Shown here: positions 21,716-33,250 of the stretch, piece after piece
How the letters are laid out: each line of letters starts with the position of its first letter
How positions within the stretch are numbered: position 1 is the stretch's first letter
Assembly: GCA_940337035.1 (NCBI GenBank)
Contig: CALNHX010003301.1
Location: 89,474-153,473, forward strand
DNA length: 64,000 nt
Direction: 5' to 3'
Origin: Agriotes lineatus
Taxonomy: Eukaryota; Arthropoda; Insecta; Coleoptera; Elateridae
Notes under the pieces: generated by a model
Seen by the model: only the letters and a program-made list of their open reading frames with translations
Told to the model about the DNA's origin: nothing
Databases searched by the model: none
Program-made: the position numbers and the translations under genes

Positions 21716-23309
21716 GAACAGAATTGCCTGGAGGCTGGATCAGGATTCCGTTGCTTTGCGCTGGTTCTATCCCTTAAGCGCATAAACGAGACTGAGTTTA
21801 TGTTTTAAACCAATGTAGTCAATGGAAGGGACGACAATAAACTTCCCTGGGAGACGCAGCCTCACGTCCCAATGATATTATGGCTTAGTAGCAGGGTAGC
21901 GACGTAGTGAATGAATCAGGCATTAGATGCAGATTGTTTTATTACGAAAATAAACGTTCTATTTATACAAAACAAAAATGCTTAACTAAGTAACATATCA
22001 AAGTTCAGAATAGTGTAGTGTACTGGAATGCGTTTAAAAGTACAAAAACAGCAATTCAGCACAGTAAGCTTTTATAGTTCCGTATGTGTTTGCAGGACAG
22101 AGCGGTGAACTTGGGTTTATTGGGTCGCGTACTGCGTGAAATGCCAAGTTGCAGTTTGCTGCGGTTTTTAAACTCAATGCTTGCGAAACAAGATTAGTTT
22201 GTTAATATTTCGTAAATAGGAACTGAAATTTGCCTGTTTTAATTGAAGATTAAAACAGATCTAAAATATACGGTACCCCCCACCCAAGAAAAGCGCCTTC
22301 CGTGCTTTCCAAGAATACTTCGATACTCAGCATCACTCCGTTTCGCTAATACAATGAAATGCTATGAACCAGTTATTTATCAAAAAAAAAAAAAACAAAA
22401 AAAAAATTTTTTGCCGACGCCCATAGCTCAACAGTTGATGTTGCCTTCATTTTCGGAGGACCTATCGTATGAAAACGATCCAAGACTTCAGGAAGGTTCC
22501 TGGCGACCGGAATCGTGTGCACATACGAACATACATCCCCCGCACAGCACGTTTAGGCACCCCCCAATACGGGGGATTGATCTAGTGGGCTGGGATCTTT
22601 ACCAAAAGATCCGCACCGCCGAGACGGAGATTTGATATAGTGGGTTCATTAGTCAGTTGGCTCGAATTTTAGAGATATTTGACTCAGAGTGGTTTTCGAT
22701 ATGGGGGAATTTCAATACTTCGTACACTTCGTGTCGAAGTAATTAAATATAAGCTGGCGAAATTATGAAGTAAAACTGGAGGTTAAACTGCTTGTTTATG
22801 AAATCAGAGTTACATTTAGAACTTCTGACTGGATTTCGTAAATTTTGTTATTATAATTTATGTGTGTTTAAATCAAGTTTAAACAGGTTTATTATACAGT
22901 TCCGGATGGTAAAAGCATGCACGTTCAGGTCTGTAGAAAAATATTTAAGCAAATTGTTTCAATCTCACACAAACGAATTCAAGTAAAGTATATTTTTTCT
23001 ATAATAATTTTCAAGGTCAACTTTCTAGGGGATAAGTTGCATTCCTGCAGGGTCCCTAGTTTTAATAATGTTGGTACATAGATTTTTAGTTCTTTTTTTT
23101 CCACTAAAAAATAATAATTTAATATCGCTTGCTTCATTTTTGCATTTAAAATATTTCTTGGTTTTCTTTTTTTATCAATTTGTCAAGAGTTCAAATTAAG
23201 AAACTTTGACATTCAAAATTGACACATAACCATAATTTTGAAAAAGTTCTACCAACACGAAGTATAAAAATTTACTAGCGTTTTAATCACATATCTACCA
23301 ACATTGTAA
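21716..23309. other. Unassigned insertion or replacement within the DDE-like gene
   Basis: It separates blocks 1 and 2 of the DDE-like gene. I see no transposase, TIR pair or target duplication. It includes an A-rich run (22380-22410) and a patch near 22490-22630. A 130-codon open frame at 22243-22635 has no recognisable motif and I do not call it a gene. Confidence 0.45.
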
Positions 23310-23935
23310 CACTTTGACAGTTATTATAGAAAAAAAACGTACTTTACTTGTTGAGAGAAAGAAACTGGGAGAAAATGTTTATAACGATGAAAGAGGAACC
23401 AAAACCAACAATTTTTTTCCTAAGTTCAGGCAACCAGTAAAAGATCATATTAATTGCTTTCCACGAGAACCCAACCGTTATAGCCGTAATAAGTCCAAAA
23501 AAGAATTTCTTAGTCCGAATTTAAACATAAATCGTATGTCAAGTTAAGATTTCCTGATTCAATTGTGAAGTACAGGTCTTTCACCAGGACTTTTCAGAAT
23601 TACGTTTTGGGCGACCAAAATCAGACACGTGCTCTACGTGTGATATGTATACGAAAAAAATAAGAGCCTTGTCTTGTAATACCCCGGAACAACGAACCCT
23701 GATAAAGAAACGAGAACTACCCACAGAAAGGCTGAGAAGGCTAGAAACGAGCTGCAAAAAGATTCTGTAGATTCTCAGATGCCTATCAGTGATAGTACTA
23801 CAATCTCAATTGACTTGCAACAAGTGCTATTTATTCCCACACTTACTCACACGCAAATGTTTTATAGCAGGCAGTTATCCTGCTATAACCTAGGAATACA
23901 TTTGGCAGATATAGACTCTGCCTACATGTGCTTGT
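23310..23935 (+). pseudogene. Insect-type DDE-like gene, block 2
   Basis: The frame reads ERKKLGENVYNDERGTKTNN then QPVKDHINCFPREPNRYSRN and FLSPNLNINRMSS. In a shifted frame, FGRPKSDTCSTCDMYTKKI contains a conserved C-x2-C-type pair (about 23610). It then continues as TISIDLQQVLFIPTLTHTQM and FYSRQLSCYNLGIHLADIDS, where the D of IDLQQV is a plausible first catalytic acid. The frame stops at the left boundary of the 3.2-kb transposon (AYMCL) and resumes after it. Blocks 2 and 3 line up as one protein once the insertion is ignored. Confidence 0.7.
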
Positions 23936-24418
23936 TAGGGTGGAGCGATATTTTTTTTTCATAATTCCATAAAGCCTATGTGTGAAAAAGTTGCCTTTTA
24001 CTACCATTATCCACCAAAAAAAATCTCTGGTCAATCAACCTAAAACTTCTACTGCCCAAACAGCTTTGAAAATTGGCATTTTCTCAATATTTAAAAAATA
24101 TATTATTTTGCATTATTGTCACTAATATCTTATGAATACTTATTACTGAATATTTACGTAAAGGAAGTATTAGAAAACGCTCCTAGAACCAAATAACAAC
24201 CCAATATAACGACCTTGAAAAATACTGCATGTTCTTTGACCCCGTCTCGGCGCCAACGAGGCAGACTTGATTCCACAAACTCCTTCGCAACAAATCGGTT
24301 GTGCTCGTAGACTCACGAATGGTCTACTGGCTAATTTATTTTGTAGAATTGTTCAATTGTTTTAGTTGTTTTGCAGCATTAGAGCAGTTGGCGTCATTGC
24401 GCTCGTATGCAAAAAAAA

Positions 24419-26808
24419 ATGTCTTTTACGCGACGTAATAATTCCTTGTGCCCTGTGTTTGGTTTACCAAAACCATTTAAGAACAATGTGTTGCCGACCT
24501 ACGCGGATATTATAAAATATTATTTATATCTTCGACAAGACCTAGTTCCGCTGATGATGTGTGTTCCCTTTTAATAAAAGACTTGAAAAACTGGTGGCAG
24601 AAAAGTTCCATTTGTGTTGTATCAGATCAACAAATATTACATAAAATTCGATAATACCACAGTAAATATCGTAATATTATGAAACGGTTAAAAAAGGACG
24701 GTAAACTTAATAATTCAAAACAGGTTGTTTTGTTTAGAGAATCGGCTGAGAAGAAACTCTTTGATATATCTTTATGCAAATGTAAAGACTTTTTAAGCTG
24801 TTCTTGCACAATAAAAGTACCTGTAGCTGAACGTGAATTTCTAACCGACCAGAGAACCTCGCGAACAATGGTAATCGGAACAGTTGATCAAAAAACTACA
24901 AAAGTACTCGAAAAGAGATGGAAGCGTAAAAATAAAACAGAACAAAGGAGGATTAGTCATTATAGTCATGATCATGATCAATACAAAGAATCTGAAATAG
25001 GCAGACCATACCAATCAGTGCTATCTAATCTAGAAGAAGAGACTTCAAGCAGCAATTCATCAGAAGAAAATGCCATTAAATCAGAAGATATGGTCAATAC
25101 TCCTTCAACTTCTCAGATGAGAATAAAATTACCAAGTGTAGCACAGGCTTGTGACAGAACTGGTGTTTCAGATACGGCAGCAGCAATTCTTGTTAGTGCT
25201 GCATTAAAAGATATGGGAATAGTTACTACAGAGGATTTATCAAAAATTGTCGATCGCAGCAAAATTCGAAGGGAAAGGGCAAAAGCTCGAGTTGACCTCA
25301 AGAGAAAAGACAAAGAGGAAGGTTCTGAATTGGTATATGGAATATATTTTGATGGAAGAAAAGACCAAACGTTAGTTCAAACTAGTGAAGAAGGAATTTC
25401 GTCCAAGAATACGAAGATTGAGGCGCATATAGTCCTAGTTTCCGAACCAGGATCCAAATACATTGGTCATTTAAGTCCTGCAACTGGCAGTATAAAGAGA
25501 AGCATTCTAGAATTTTTGGAACATGATTTTGACGTTTCTAACTTGCAGGCTATATACTCCATTTACTTGACATCTGCACTGTCAGTGTCAAATTAAAAAA
25601 ATGTCTTGACTATACCTCAAAAATAATGTGTTTTTTATTAGACTGTACAGTAATTTAATTGTTAAAATGTGAAAAATAGCAGTGGTGCCAACATAATGTC
25701 AGTTTGACAGTGCAGATGTCAAGTAAATGGACTATAGGTTGTGATGGTACAGCAGTAAATACCGGTTCTAAGAATGGAATTATTAGACAGCTTGAGCTTT
25801 CGCTGGATCGATCTCTACAATGGTTTGTTTGCCTATTGCATGCAAACGAACTACCGTTAAGACATTTGTTGCAACATTTGGACGGAAAAACAATTGGTCC
25901 AAAAGGATTTCGTGGCGAGATAGGAAAGCAATTACAAAAATGTGAAACCTTACAACCTACAAATTTTAAAAGGATAGAAATTACTTTGCCTGAAATCACT
26001 GCTGATCAACTTAGCACCGACCAACAATACCTATATGAAATTTGTAATGCTATTTCAAAAGGTTACATCTCTTTGAACTTGTCGAAAAGGAATCCAGGTA
26101 AAATGGCTCATTCCAGATGGCTTACAACCGGATTTGACGATTATATGTCTCCACAGCGAAACAATCACAAAATCTAAGTATTCTAACAGAATATGTCATG
26201 AAAGTGTATGCCACCACATGGTTTGCAATCAAAATCCAACCATCATGTCGACATGGGAGCAAGCATCTTTTTGGTATGATTGAAAAATCAAGATTTTTAC
26301 CAGAAGATTTAAGAAAAATCATAGACCCAGTTATTCAAAGGAACGGCTATTTTGGTCATCCTGAAAATCTATTATTGGCTATGTTGGCCAATAGTCGCAA
26401 TTTTGTGAGAGAATTAGGTCTCAGAAGATTATTGAAGTGTAGGAAAACAGCAAACCAACAAGAAATATGGGAATTCAAATTGGCAGCTTTTAATTTTGAT
26501 GCTGAAGACTACATACATATGATTGACTGGCAGTCGACAGCAATAACAGAACCTCCCCTAACAAAATGTATTTCCAATGAAGAACTAGAAAAAATTATTT
26601 TAGATGTTCCAGGGGAAATTGAAATTTTAAAATATCCATGCCACACGCAAACAGTGGAAAGTGTATCAAATTAGTAACAGAAGCGTCAGTTGCTGTATGT
26701 GGAAATACAGCAAGGGATGGATTTATAAGGGCACGAATTGCTTCTAGAGCTAGTTTGCCAGTATTTGAGACAAAAAGTCAATACTTTCAAGTTTTTAATG
26801 TAAATTAG
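24419..26808 (+). pseudogene. Divergent hAT-like transposase (arthropod-expanded family)
   Basis: An ATG at 24419 opens MSFTRRNNSLCPVFGLPKPF. After a frameshift near 24547 and a stop near 24654 the long frame contains acidic and Ser-rich linkers, then GVSDTAAAILVSAALKDMGI, VYGIYFDGRKDQTLVQTS (candidate first catalytic D), and, after a 180-bp MITE, IGCDGTAVNTGSKNGIIRQL (second D). Next comes QWFVCLLHANELPLRHLLQH, with a C-x2-H motif as in hAT, then LDGKTIGPKGFRGEIGKQL, LSTDQQYLYEI, AHSRWLTT (an RW motif as in hAT), IDPVIQRNGYFGHPENLLLA and ITEPPL. Frameshifts near 26175 and 26655 lead to a natural end ...FQVFNVN at 26808. It lacks the usual ERxFS dimerisation end. The hAT relationship is my inference from motif order and the element's TSD. 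Confidence 0.72.
25555..25734. mobile_element. 180-bp MITE with TA duplication inside the hAT-like gene
   Basis: The left end TACTCCATTTACTTGACATC and right end (reverse complement) TAGTCCATTTACTTGACATC match over about 28 bp. TA flanks both sides (25553-25554 and 25735-25736). Removing the element and one TA restores the frame reading LQAIGCDGTA, so the insertion is exactly delimited. A TA target suits a Tc1/mariner-mobilised MITE. Confidence 0.9.
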
Positions 26809-27123
26809 TCACAAAAGTACATGGGTGGGAGGGCGGTGGAACTCGATATGCAAGCTACCTCCAAGCGGTGAGTTCTGGGTTATATCCATAAAAAATGCAT
26901 TAATATAAGGTTTTTTATGAAAATAAGCGAAGAGCCGCATCACAGCAATAAAAAATATATATCTTGAACTTTTGAAATTCCAAGGTCAAATGGGCAGTAG
27001 AAGATGACAACATTTTGAGCCACGTTTTTTTTCTAGAATGGACGATTGTATTAGGCAACTTTTCCACATAGAGGCCAATCGATTTAAGGATTTTTTTTTC
27101 GATGCCGTTTTCACTCCACCCTA

Positions 27124-27479
27124 GTGCTTATGGACTGAAGCAGAGAGTGGTAGAGGCGGAAATGAAATAGCCTCTGCTATTTTCAAGACATTAATGCTTC
27201 CCAATTTTCCTAAGAAAAAAAGAATTATCTTTTGGAGTGACAATTGCATCGGACAGAACAAGAACAAAATAATTTTGTTGCTGTTTATATATATTGTTCT
27301 TGCCACGAACATTGAACAAATCGAACACAAGTTTTTAGTCAGTGGCCATTCCTATTTACCGTGTGATAGGGACTTTGCCCACATAGAGAAACGTAAAAAG
27401 ATAACAAAAACTTTTGTTCCAAGCGATATCGAAAAAATGATTAAGGAAACTTGCCACAAGAAACCGTTCAATGTATGTA
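27124..27479 (+). pseudogene. Insect-type DDE-like gene, block 3
   Basis: Directly after the 3.2-kb transposon the frame reads WTEAESGRGGNEIASAIFKT, IIFWSDNCIGQNKNKIILLL and SGHSYLPCDRDFAHIEKRKK, then CHKKPFNVCT. The DNC-x-GQN motif and the E of DFAHIEK are plausible second and third catalytic acids of a DDE nuclease, judged by spacing and context. The block ends at the TA where the Tigger element inserted, and block 4 follows on the far side. Confidence 0.72.
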
Positions 27480-28259
27480 CAGTAGAACCCCGATTATCCG
27501 TGCGCGCTTTATCCGGGCGGTGGATTTTCCGTGCGGCATTTTAAATTGATCATCCGTGGCTGACGGCCAGAGGTTGGCGCATGAACGCCGAATGCACCGT
27601 GCAGGCGTTCGTCTCGTAAGTTAAACGTAAACAGACGCACAAAATGCAGCGTACCGGTGCTAATGAAAAGCGTAAACGCAATGTTTTAACTATTGAACAA
27701 ACAATGGAAATTTTAAAACAATTTGGAAATAACATAAGTGTTGCTGTGTTGGCTAAAACATATAACATTGGAAAACAAACGGTTCGTGACATTGTGAAGA
27801 AAAAAGCCGAATTCCAGAGTTTTATAGCTAAAGCTGACAGTGCAAAAGCTATTTCTGACAGGAAATCTCTAAGAGGGTCTACTTTTCGAGAGCTTGATGA
27901 TGCTATGACCAGGTGGTTCTTGCAGAAAAGATCGGAAGGGGTTCCAATATCAGGACCGATGTGTACTAGGCAAGCCTAAAAGTTTCACGAACAGTTGAAA
28001 ATTAAAGGAAACTTCTCGGCATCTTCTGGTTGGCTATACAGGTTTAAAAAACGTCATGGAATACGAGAATTAGCTGTTCAAGGGGAGAAATTAAGTTCTG
28101 ATGATGTAGCTATGGTAGAATTTTGCTATGATTTAGAGAATCTTATAAAGGAGCACGACCTAAAACCTGAGGAAGTGTATAATGGAGACGAAACTGGACT
28201 TTATTGGAAAGCAATGGCGAAAAGAACACTTGCTGCAGGCTTAGAAACTAGTGCACCAG

Positions 28260-29241
28260 GTTAGCTTTACATATACAGTGTGGTCCATTAAGTGTGCAAC
28301 AAATGGGACATTTTTTTATTAGTTGTAAAACCGAAATTTAAATACCGCCAAAAGTTAGTGCATGTTCGATAACCATATCAGATGCCCTTAGAATGGCTTC
28401 AAGTCAAACAATATACAGGGCAGGACAAAAAATATGTAATACGTTCAAGAATAAAGTTACCTTATTTCAAAAAATATATCAAAATTTTATTGAGAAAAGT
28501 TGTTTAGAATCAAAAGTTATGCTCAAATACAAAGTCACGGCCTCCTATTCGAATTTTGATTCTTTTTTTGTAAAATTTTGTATTATCCCCGTATGATACA
28601 TATTTTTATTATTCTGATTTTATTAAGAGTTTTTCATATGTAAATTATTATTAGTAAAGCATTTGCCTTGTTAAAAAGAATATTTGCGAAATTCTAAAGT
28701 TCTGTTAAATATCGTTGCAACAAACATGAAGTGGACGGTTACCTAAAAAAATAAAAATCCAAGTAAATTTTACAAATACGCTTCAAGTTGCTAAAAGTTA
28801 TTTAAAAGGGATGTGGTTGTGGTTACTTTAAATACATATAAAATCAAAATAATAAAAATATGTATCATACGGGGGTAATACAAAATTTTCCAAAAAAGAA
28901 TCAAAATTCGAATAGGAGGCCGTGACTTTGTATTTGAGCATAACTTTTAATTCTAAACAACTTTTCTCAATAAAATTTTGCTATATTTTTTGAAATAAGG
29001 TAACTTTGTTCTTGAACGAATTTCATATTTTTTGTCCTGCCCTGTATATTGTTTGACTTGAAGCCATTCTAAGGGCATCTGATATGGTTATCAAACATGC
29101 ACTAACTTTTGGCAATATTTAAATTTCGATTGTACAACTAATAAAAAAATTTCCCATTTGTTGCACACTTAATGGACCACACTGTATATTTTTACGTATA
29201 CAGTGTTTTTTTAATACATACATATGTAATTTTTTATTCAG
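28260..29241 (+). other. 982-bp intron in the Tigger transposase, filled by a foldback MITE
   Basis: Donor GTTAGC at 28260 and acceptor TTTTTATTCAG ending at 29241. Splicing joins ...GCA CCA G to GT TTC AAA, giving ETSAPGFKVSKDRLT, the family consensus across this point. All but about 73 bp of the intron is the MITE at 28276-29184, so the ancestral intron was short. Confidence 0.8.
28276..29184. mobile_element. 909-bp foldback MITE (CAGTGTGGTCCATTAAG ends), TA duplication
   Basis: Left CAGTGTGGTCCATTAAGTG and right CACTTAATGGACCACACTG are exact inverted ends. The inverted arms extend about 350 bp each, around a single-copy centre of about 200 bp. TA occurs on both sides (28274-28275 and 29185-29186). 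A half copy is at 48561-49077. Confidence 0.92.
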
Positions 29242-30265
29242 GTTTCAAAGTAAGCAAAGACCGTTTAACAGTGTTATGCTGTGCTAATGCATCAGGAACC
29301 CATAGGCTTAGGTTAGCCGTGATTGGAAAATCCAAAAATCCGAGGGCTTTTAAAAATGTAAAAACACTGCCCGTTGGTTATTATAATCAAAAGGCAGCTT
29401 GAATGGATCGAGTAATTTTTAAAAAGTGATTTTCGAAAAATGTATACCCCAAGTTAGAACTTATCTGCAAGAAAATAATCTTCCACCCAAGGCTGTACTG
29501 TTACTGGATGATGCGCCATCGCATCCTGATGTAGAGCAACTAAAGTCAGCAGATGGGAACATATTCGGAGCATGTTTTCCTCCGAATCTAACACCTATTG
29601 CCCAGCCAATGGACCAAGGTGTTATAGAGACCATGAAGTGGCTTTATAGGAAAGACCTTATGCTTCAACTGTTGGGAGAATGTGACTTTCTAGAGTTTTG
29701 GAAACGTCTAAATTTGAAAGATGCAATTTATGCTGTAGCTCGCGCTTGGAGTGAAGTGAAAGCGACTAACATTAAAAAAGCATTTGATAAAATAATGACC
29801 TTAGAAGATACATCAGATGGAGAAGGTACTGAAGACGATAATCACTTAAATGAAGGTGCGTTATCGATCGGAAACATAGCATCTATAGCCTCGCAAATCA
29901 AAGGTTTGGAAGAATTGGACAACGAAAAAATACAGGAATGGATAGAATGTGATCATGAAGAAAAAGGGTATCAGATTATGGATGACGATTATCTAAATAA
30001 CCAGACCTCTGCAGAAAAATCTGACAAAAGTAGTGATGACAATGAGAATAATTGCGTCATCAAAACACGTCATCCAGAAGCAGAGGATGCAGTAAATGTA
30101 CTTATCCAATATTTTGAAGAACAGCCTGGAACTGATGACATTCATGAGCTTCAGCTTAGAAAAATGAAGGAAATTATAAAGTGTAGAAGCTACGAAGCCC
30201 AAAAACAAACAAAAATTAGTGATTTTTTGAAGTGATTTTTTTTTCACGTAGTACATATGTACGAG

Positions 30266-30785
30266 GTATAAGCCATTCACGACCTTTTTGGGACAGAGTT
30301 GGCTATGATTTTTTCTTTTCATGTTGGACTAACGGATTCGATGATGTAGCGGATGCAACTTTTTTCTTCTGTCAGTGTCTGTTCGACATATTATTGCCAC
30401 CACATTGCTAGATTTATTATTTTAATATTTGTAAGAAAATAAATGATTTATCAAATATGTAAAAATAATTTTAATTTCCGTCAAAGGAAAAGTCAAAATG
30501 CCCAAAATAATTTTGTTACAACAAAAAATTTCCATTAAACGATGCTACTTCCAATTTAAAAACGACAGACCAAATTTAAAAGAACGCGAGTCGATGTGGA
30601 GACTAGAGAATATCCGGCAACAAAGTACCTATTCAGATAATATAACCTTAAACTGAAAACAACCTAACCTAACACAAAAACTGTCAATTTCCATGAGGGA
30701 GTTTAGTTGCAACAGAGGTTCTGCCAACAAAATTACTAGATGTCATAGCCTCACCTGACCCAAAAAGATCGTGAACGGCTTATAC
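30266..30785. mobile_element. 520-bp MITE (GTATAAGCC ends)
   Basis: GTATAAGCCATTCACGACC with CTTTTTGGG at the left is mirrored by CCCAAAAAGATCGTGAACGG with CTTATAC at the right, about 24 of 27 bases paired. The interior has no coding match. I could not define a clear target duplication. It lies downstream of the Tigger transposase stop, in its 3' region. Confidence 0.75.
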
Positions 30786-31367
30786 GTATCAGAATTGGGT
30801 ACCGTTTGCTTGTATTTCAGATAGGCTGGGTTAATGCGCAAATGTCATAACAAATGAAATCTATATATGTTGTCTTTGGATATGCCAAAGCTGGTCATTA
30901 TTACTGTAATATTACGAAAGTGACAGCGTGGTCAACTGGAAGAGGTTTTGAGTGTGCCTTAAAAAATTATTTTTTTTCTATAGCACATGTTAAGTGTGCT
31001 TTTATCAACTCAAAACAAAAGGTCAAGTTTTACTTTAACAGCAAGGGTAGATAAAGTAGCACTTTAACATCAAGGATAGATAAAGTAATTTAATTTTCTA
31101 ACTTTTGTTTAAATTAAATATGACAGCTTCGTATTATAGTAGCAACCCAATCTAGCTACTGACATTTTGAAATGTGATTGACTGTCATTATTTTCTTTTG
31201 AAATTGTTAAAGTTCTTGCTATAGAAAAAAATATTGCATTATACACGACGATAAAGTTATTTCTATCCACTCTTGAATCATTAACGTCTCGACTTCGTCT
31301 CGTGGATAAAATTTAACTTTATCGTCTTGTATAATAAATTACTATTAGTGTAGACAAGCAAACAGCG
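30786..31367. other. Spacer before the mariner frame, with one palindrome
   Basis: AT-rich. The only structure recognised is the imperfect hairpin at about 31239-31335 (ATTATACACGACGATAAAGT ... ACTTTATCGTCTTGTATAAT). Mariner TIRs were not identified. Confidence 0.45.
31239..31335. repeat. Imperfect palindrome, about 97 bp
   Basis: Left arm ATTATACACGACGATAAAGT then TTCTATCCAC; right arm GTGGATAAAA then ACTTTATCGTCTTGTATAAT. Small hairpins of this general type recur in the window (for example at 51459-51572). Confidence 0.7.
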
Positions 31368-32360
31368 GTGATAAAATTTGTATCAGCACGTGGCGAAAAC
31401 GCAAGCGAGATTAATCAGCAGCTCAAAGGTGTTTGTGGGGACACTGCTCTCGCTGACAACACCGTTCGTAAGTGGGTAAGAAAATTTAAAACAGGCAGAA
31501 GATCCACCAGACGAGCCGAGCCGCGTTCTGGAAAGCCAATTCCAGCAGTGTCGCCTGGAAACATTGACAGAATCGAAAATTTGGTAATGGAAGATCGACG
31601 GCTGACTATTGATGAATTGACTGAACGTACAGGCTTCTTTCACGGTACTATTCACCGAATTTTAACAGATCATTTAAAGGTTAGCAAGGTTAGTGCACGC
31701 TGGGTTCCTCGCATGCTTTCTGACGAGAAAAGGCAGGCTCGAATGGACGTTTGTCAAACCTTATTGACAAGAAATCGAGCAAGTCGGGATACTTTTTTAA
31801 ATAATGTGATAACCATGGATGAAACCTGGATACCGTATTACAATCCCGAAACGAAACGCCAATCAAAACAGTGGAGCCACTCAGATTCTCCCCCACCAAG
31901 AAAATTCAAGCAAGTGCCATCAAACAAAGTTCTTTATACCATCTTCTGGAACAAAGCAGGTCTAAATTTAGCACATCCTGCACATAAGGGTCATACAATA
32001 ACTGGTGAATATACACGTGATCCTTTGCGTGATGGTTTGCTGCCGACAATCAATAAACTCCGCCCTCATCTGACTGGTGGAAATATCATTTTGCACTGGG
32101 ATAATGCGCCACCGCACAAAGCCCCAATTATTACAGATTTTCTTTTAGAAAATGGAATCGAAACCCTCATTCACCCCCCATATTCGCCAGATCTAGCACC
32201 TAGCGATTTCTGGCTGTTTTCAAACCTTAAGGATTCGCTCCGAGGAGTCAGTTTTTCATCACGTTCTGCATTAGGAAGTGCTCTTTATCAGTACTTCAAA
32301 AGGACTCCTGCAGAAACGTTTATAGAGTGCTACGAAAATTGGATAGAGCGTTGGGAATAA
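31368..32360 (+). pseudogene. mariner (DD34D) transposase, almost intact
   Basis: A 330-codon open frame carries the paired HTH region (FVSARGENASEINQQLKGV; IDELTERTGFFHGTIHRILT). It then has the catalytic signature: VITMDETWIPYYNPETKRQS (first D), IILHWDNAPPHKAPIITDFL (second D) and IHPPYSPDLAPSDFWLFSNL (third D). Exactly 34 residues separate the second and third D, the DD34D spacing of mariner. Decay is slight: there is no ATG at the start (the frame opens at GTG after an upstream in-frame stop), and TAA at 32358-32360 plus a further stop cut off the usual CMNK ... GGYVEK tail. It sits within the Tigger 3' region on the same strand. Confidence 0.9.
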
Positions 32361-32774
32361 TGTATGAATAAGTGAGGGGGCTATGTTGAAAAGTAATAAA
32401 TAAATTTTCCTTATCATATAAGTAGTTTTGATTTTACAGCACAACGGCACACAATTCTGGTACGTACCTCGTACATATATGTATACATATATTGTTCAAT
32501 GTACGTTTATACATTATGTATAAATATTAAAACTGTTATTTTTTGTTACATGTATGTAGTATGACGTTTCTTTTCTTCGTTTGACACATGTATTTGTCTA
32601 AATAAATTATTACAAAGTTAAAAATGAGGTCTTTGGATTATCCGTGTTTTCGATTATCCGGCTCGGTCTCGGCTGGCCCGGATAATCGAGGTTCTTCTCT
32701 GAATGTCATTTTTTGGCAGTGGTCTATTATTATGTTTTTATCGGACTTTTTCCACAGTCTAGGATGTATATCAC

Positions 32775-32812
32775 ACGACGTTTCGTGAGTTTTAATTTAC
32801 TCCCGTCTTCAG
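32775..32812 (-). other. Hammerhead-ribozyme-like motif, left arm
   Basis: Minus strand order: CTGAAGA, then GGGAGT paired imperfectly with ACTCAC across a loop, then GAAACGTC. Mirror of the motif at 33251-33287. Confidence 0.4.
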
Positions 32813-33250
32813 GTGTTCCTGGTTAGTCCTGAGGACTGATATTGTACGCTTTTATTCGTAAACTCTTGCCGCCCCCGGGGTTTGAACAACGGTCTTCCAC
32901 AAGACGTCAAAACTGTTTTATATAAACTTGGTTCTCTACAGCTACCAAAATGCCAAATCCCACCCAAAACACCGTGTTTAAAAGTCGAGTCACAATTTTG
33001 AAAGACATTTTGAATAAAGTAGCCGAAGATATACAAAATGTCTTGGAGATCTTACAGGAGATCGAAGGGGACATGCCGCCACCAGATGCGGTGGTGCCGT
33101 CAATCCCAAACAAAAATTACAAATTGCGCTGGTGCCTAGTGGTAAGAGTGACAGACTAGTGATCAGCGATCCCGAGTTCAAACCCCGGGGGATGCAAGAG
33201 TTTACGAATAAAAGCGTACAATATCAGTCCTCAGGACTAAACAAGAACAC

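Larger units (their letters stand above)
23936..27123 (+). mobile_element. 3.2-kb transposon with TAGGGTGG ends, about 150-bp imperfect TIRs and 8-bp duplication
   Basis: The left end TAGGGTGGAGCGAT and right end (reverse complement) TAGGGTGGAGTGAA are followed inward by GCCTATGTGTGAAAAAGTTG on the left and the matching GCCTCTATGTGGAAAAGTTG on the right, then CTTCTACTGCCCA on both. Flanks are GTGCTTGT (23928-23935) and GTGCTTAT (27124-27131), an 8-bp duplication with one mismatch. The DDE-like gene frame resumes across it, confirming the boundaries. Eight-base duplications and a TAGGG terminus are typical of hAT elements. Confidence 0.88.
27644..30235 (+). pseudogene. Tigger (pogo-type DDE) transposase, two exons
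   Basis: Start MQRTGANEKRKRNVLTIEQT; the psq-type HTH follows (ILKQFGNNISVAVLAKTYNI). A frameshift near 27970 precedes the CENP-B-type region NFSASSGWLYRFKKRHGIRE. The catalytic domain begins EEVYNGDETGLYWKAM (first D). An intron (28260-29241) splits it in frame, then FKVSKDRLTVLCCANASGTH, AVIGKSKNPRAFKNVKTLPV and, after a small shift near 29400-29425, KAVLLLDDAPSHPDVEQL (second D; the usual DN is DD) and LTPIAQPMDQGVIETMKWLY (third D). The C-terminus is acidic and ends KQTKISDFLK. Length and domain order are normal for the family. Two frameshifts inactivate it. Confidence 0.92.

Noticed and set aside
22243..22635. A 130-codon open frame
   Set aside because: Begins without ATG, contains a run of lysine codons from an A-rich tract, and shows no recognisable motif.
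30250..32490. Inverted words ACATATGTACGAGG and CCTCGTACATATATGT as possible ends of one large insertion
   Set aside because: The match is short and low complexity, and intervening elements have their own boundaries.
33130..33190. Possible tRNA gene near GAGTTCAAACCCC
   Set aside because: The B-box-like sequence lies at the start of an inverted arm of a mobile element and lacks a matching acceptor stem.
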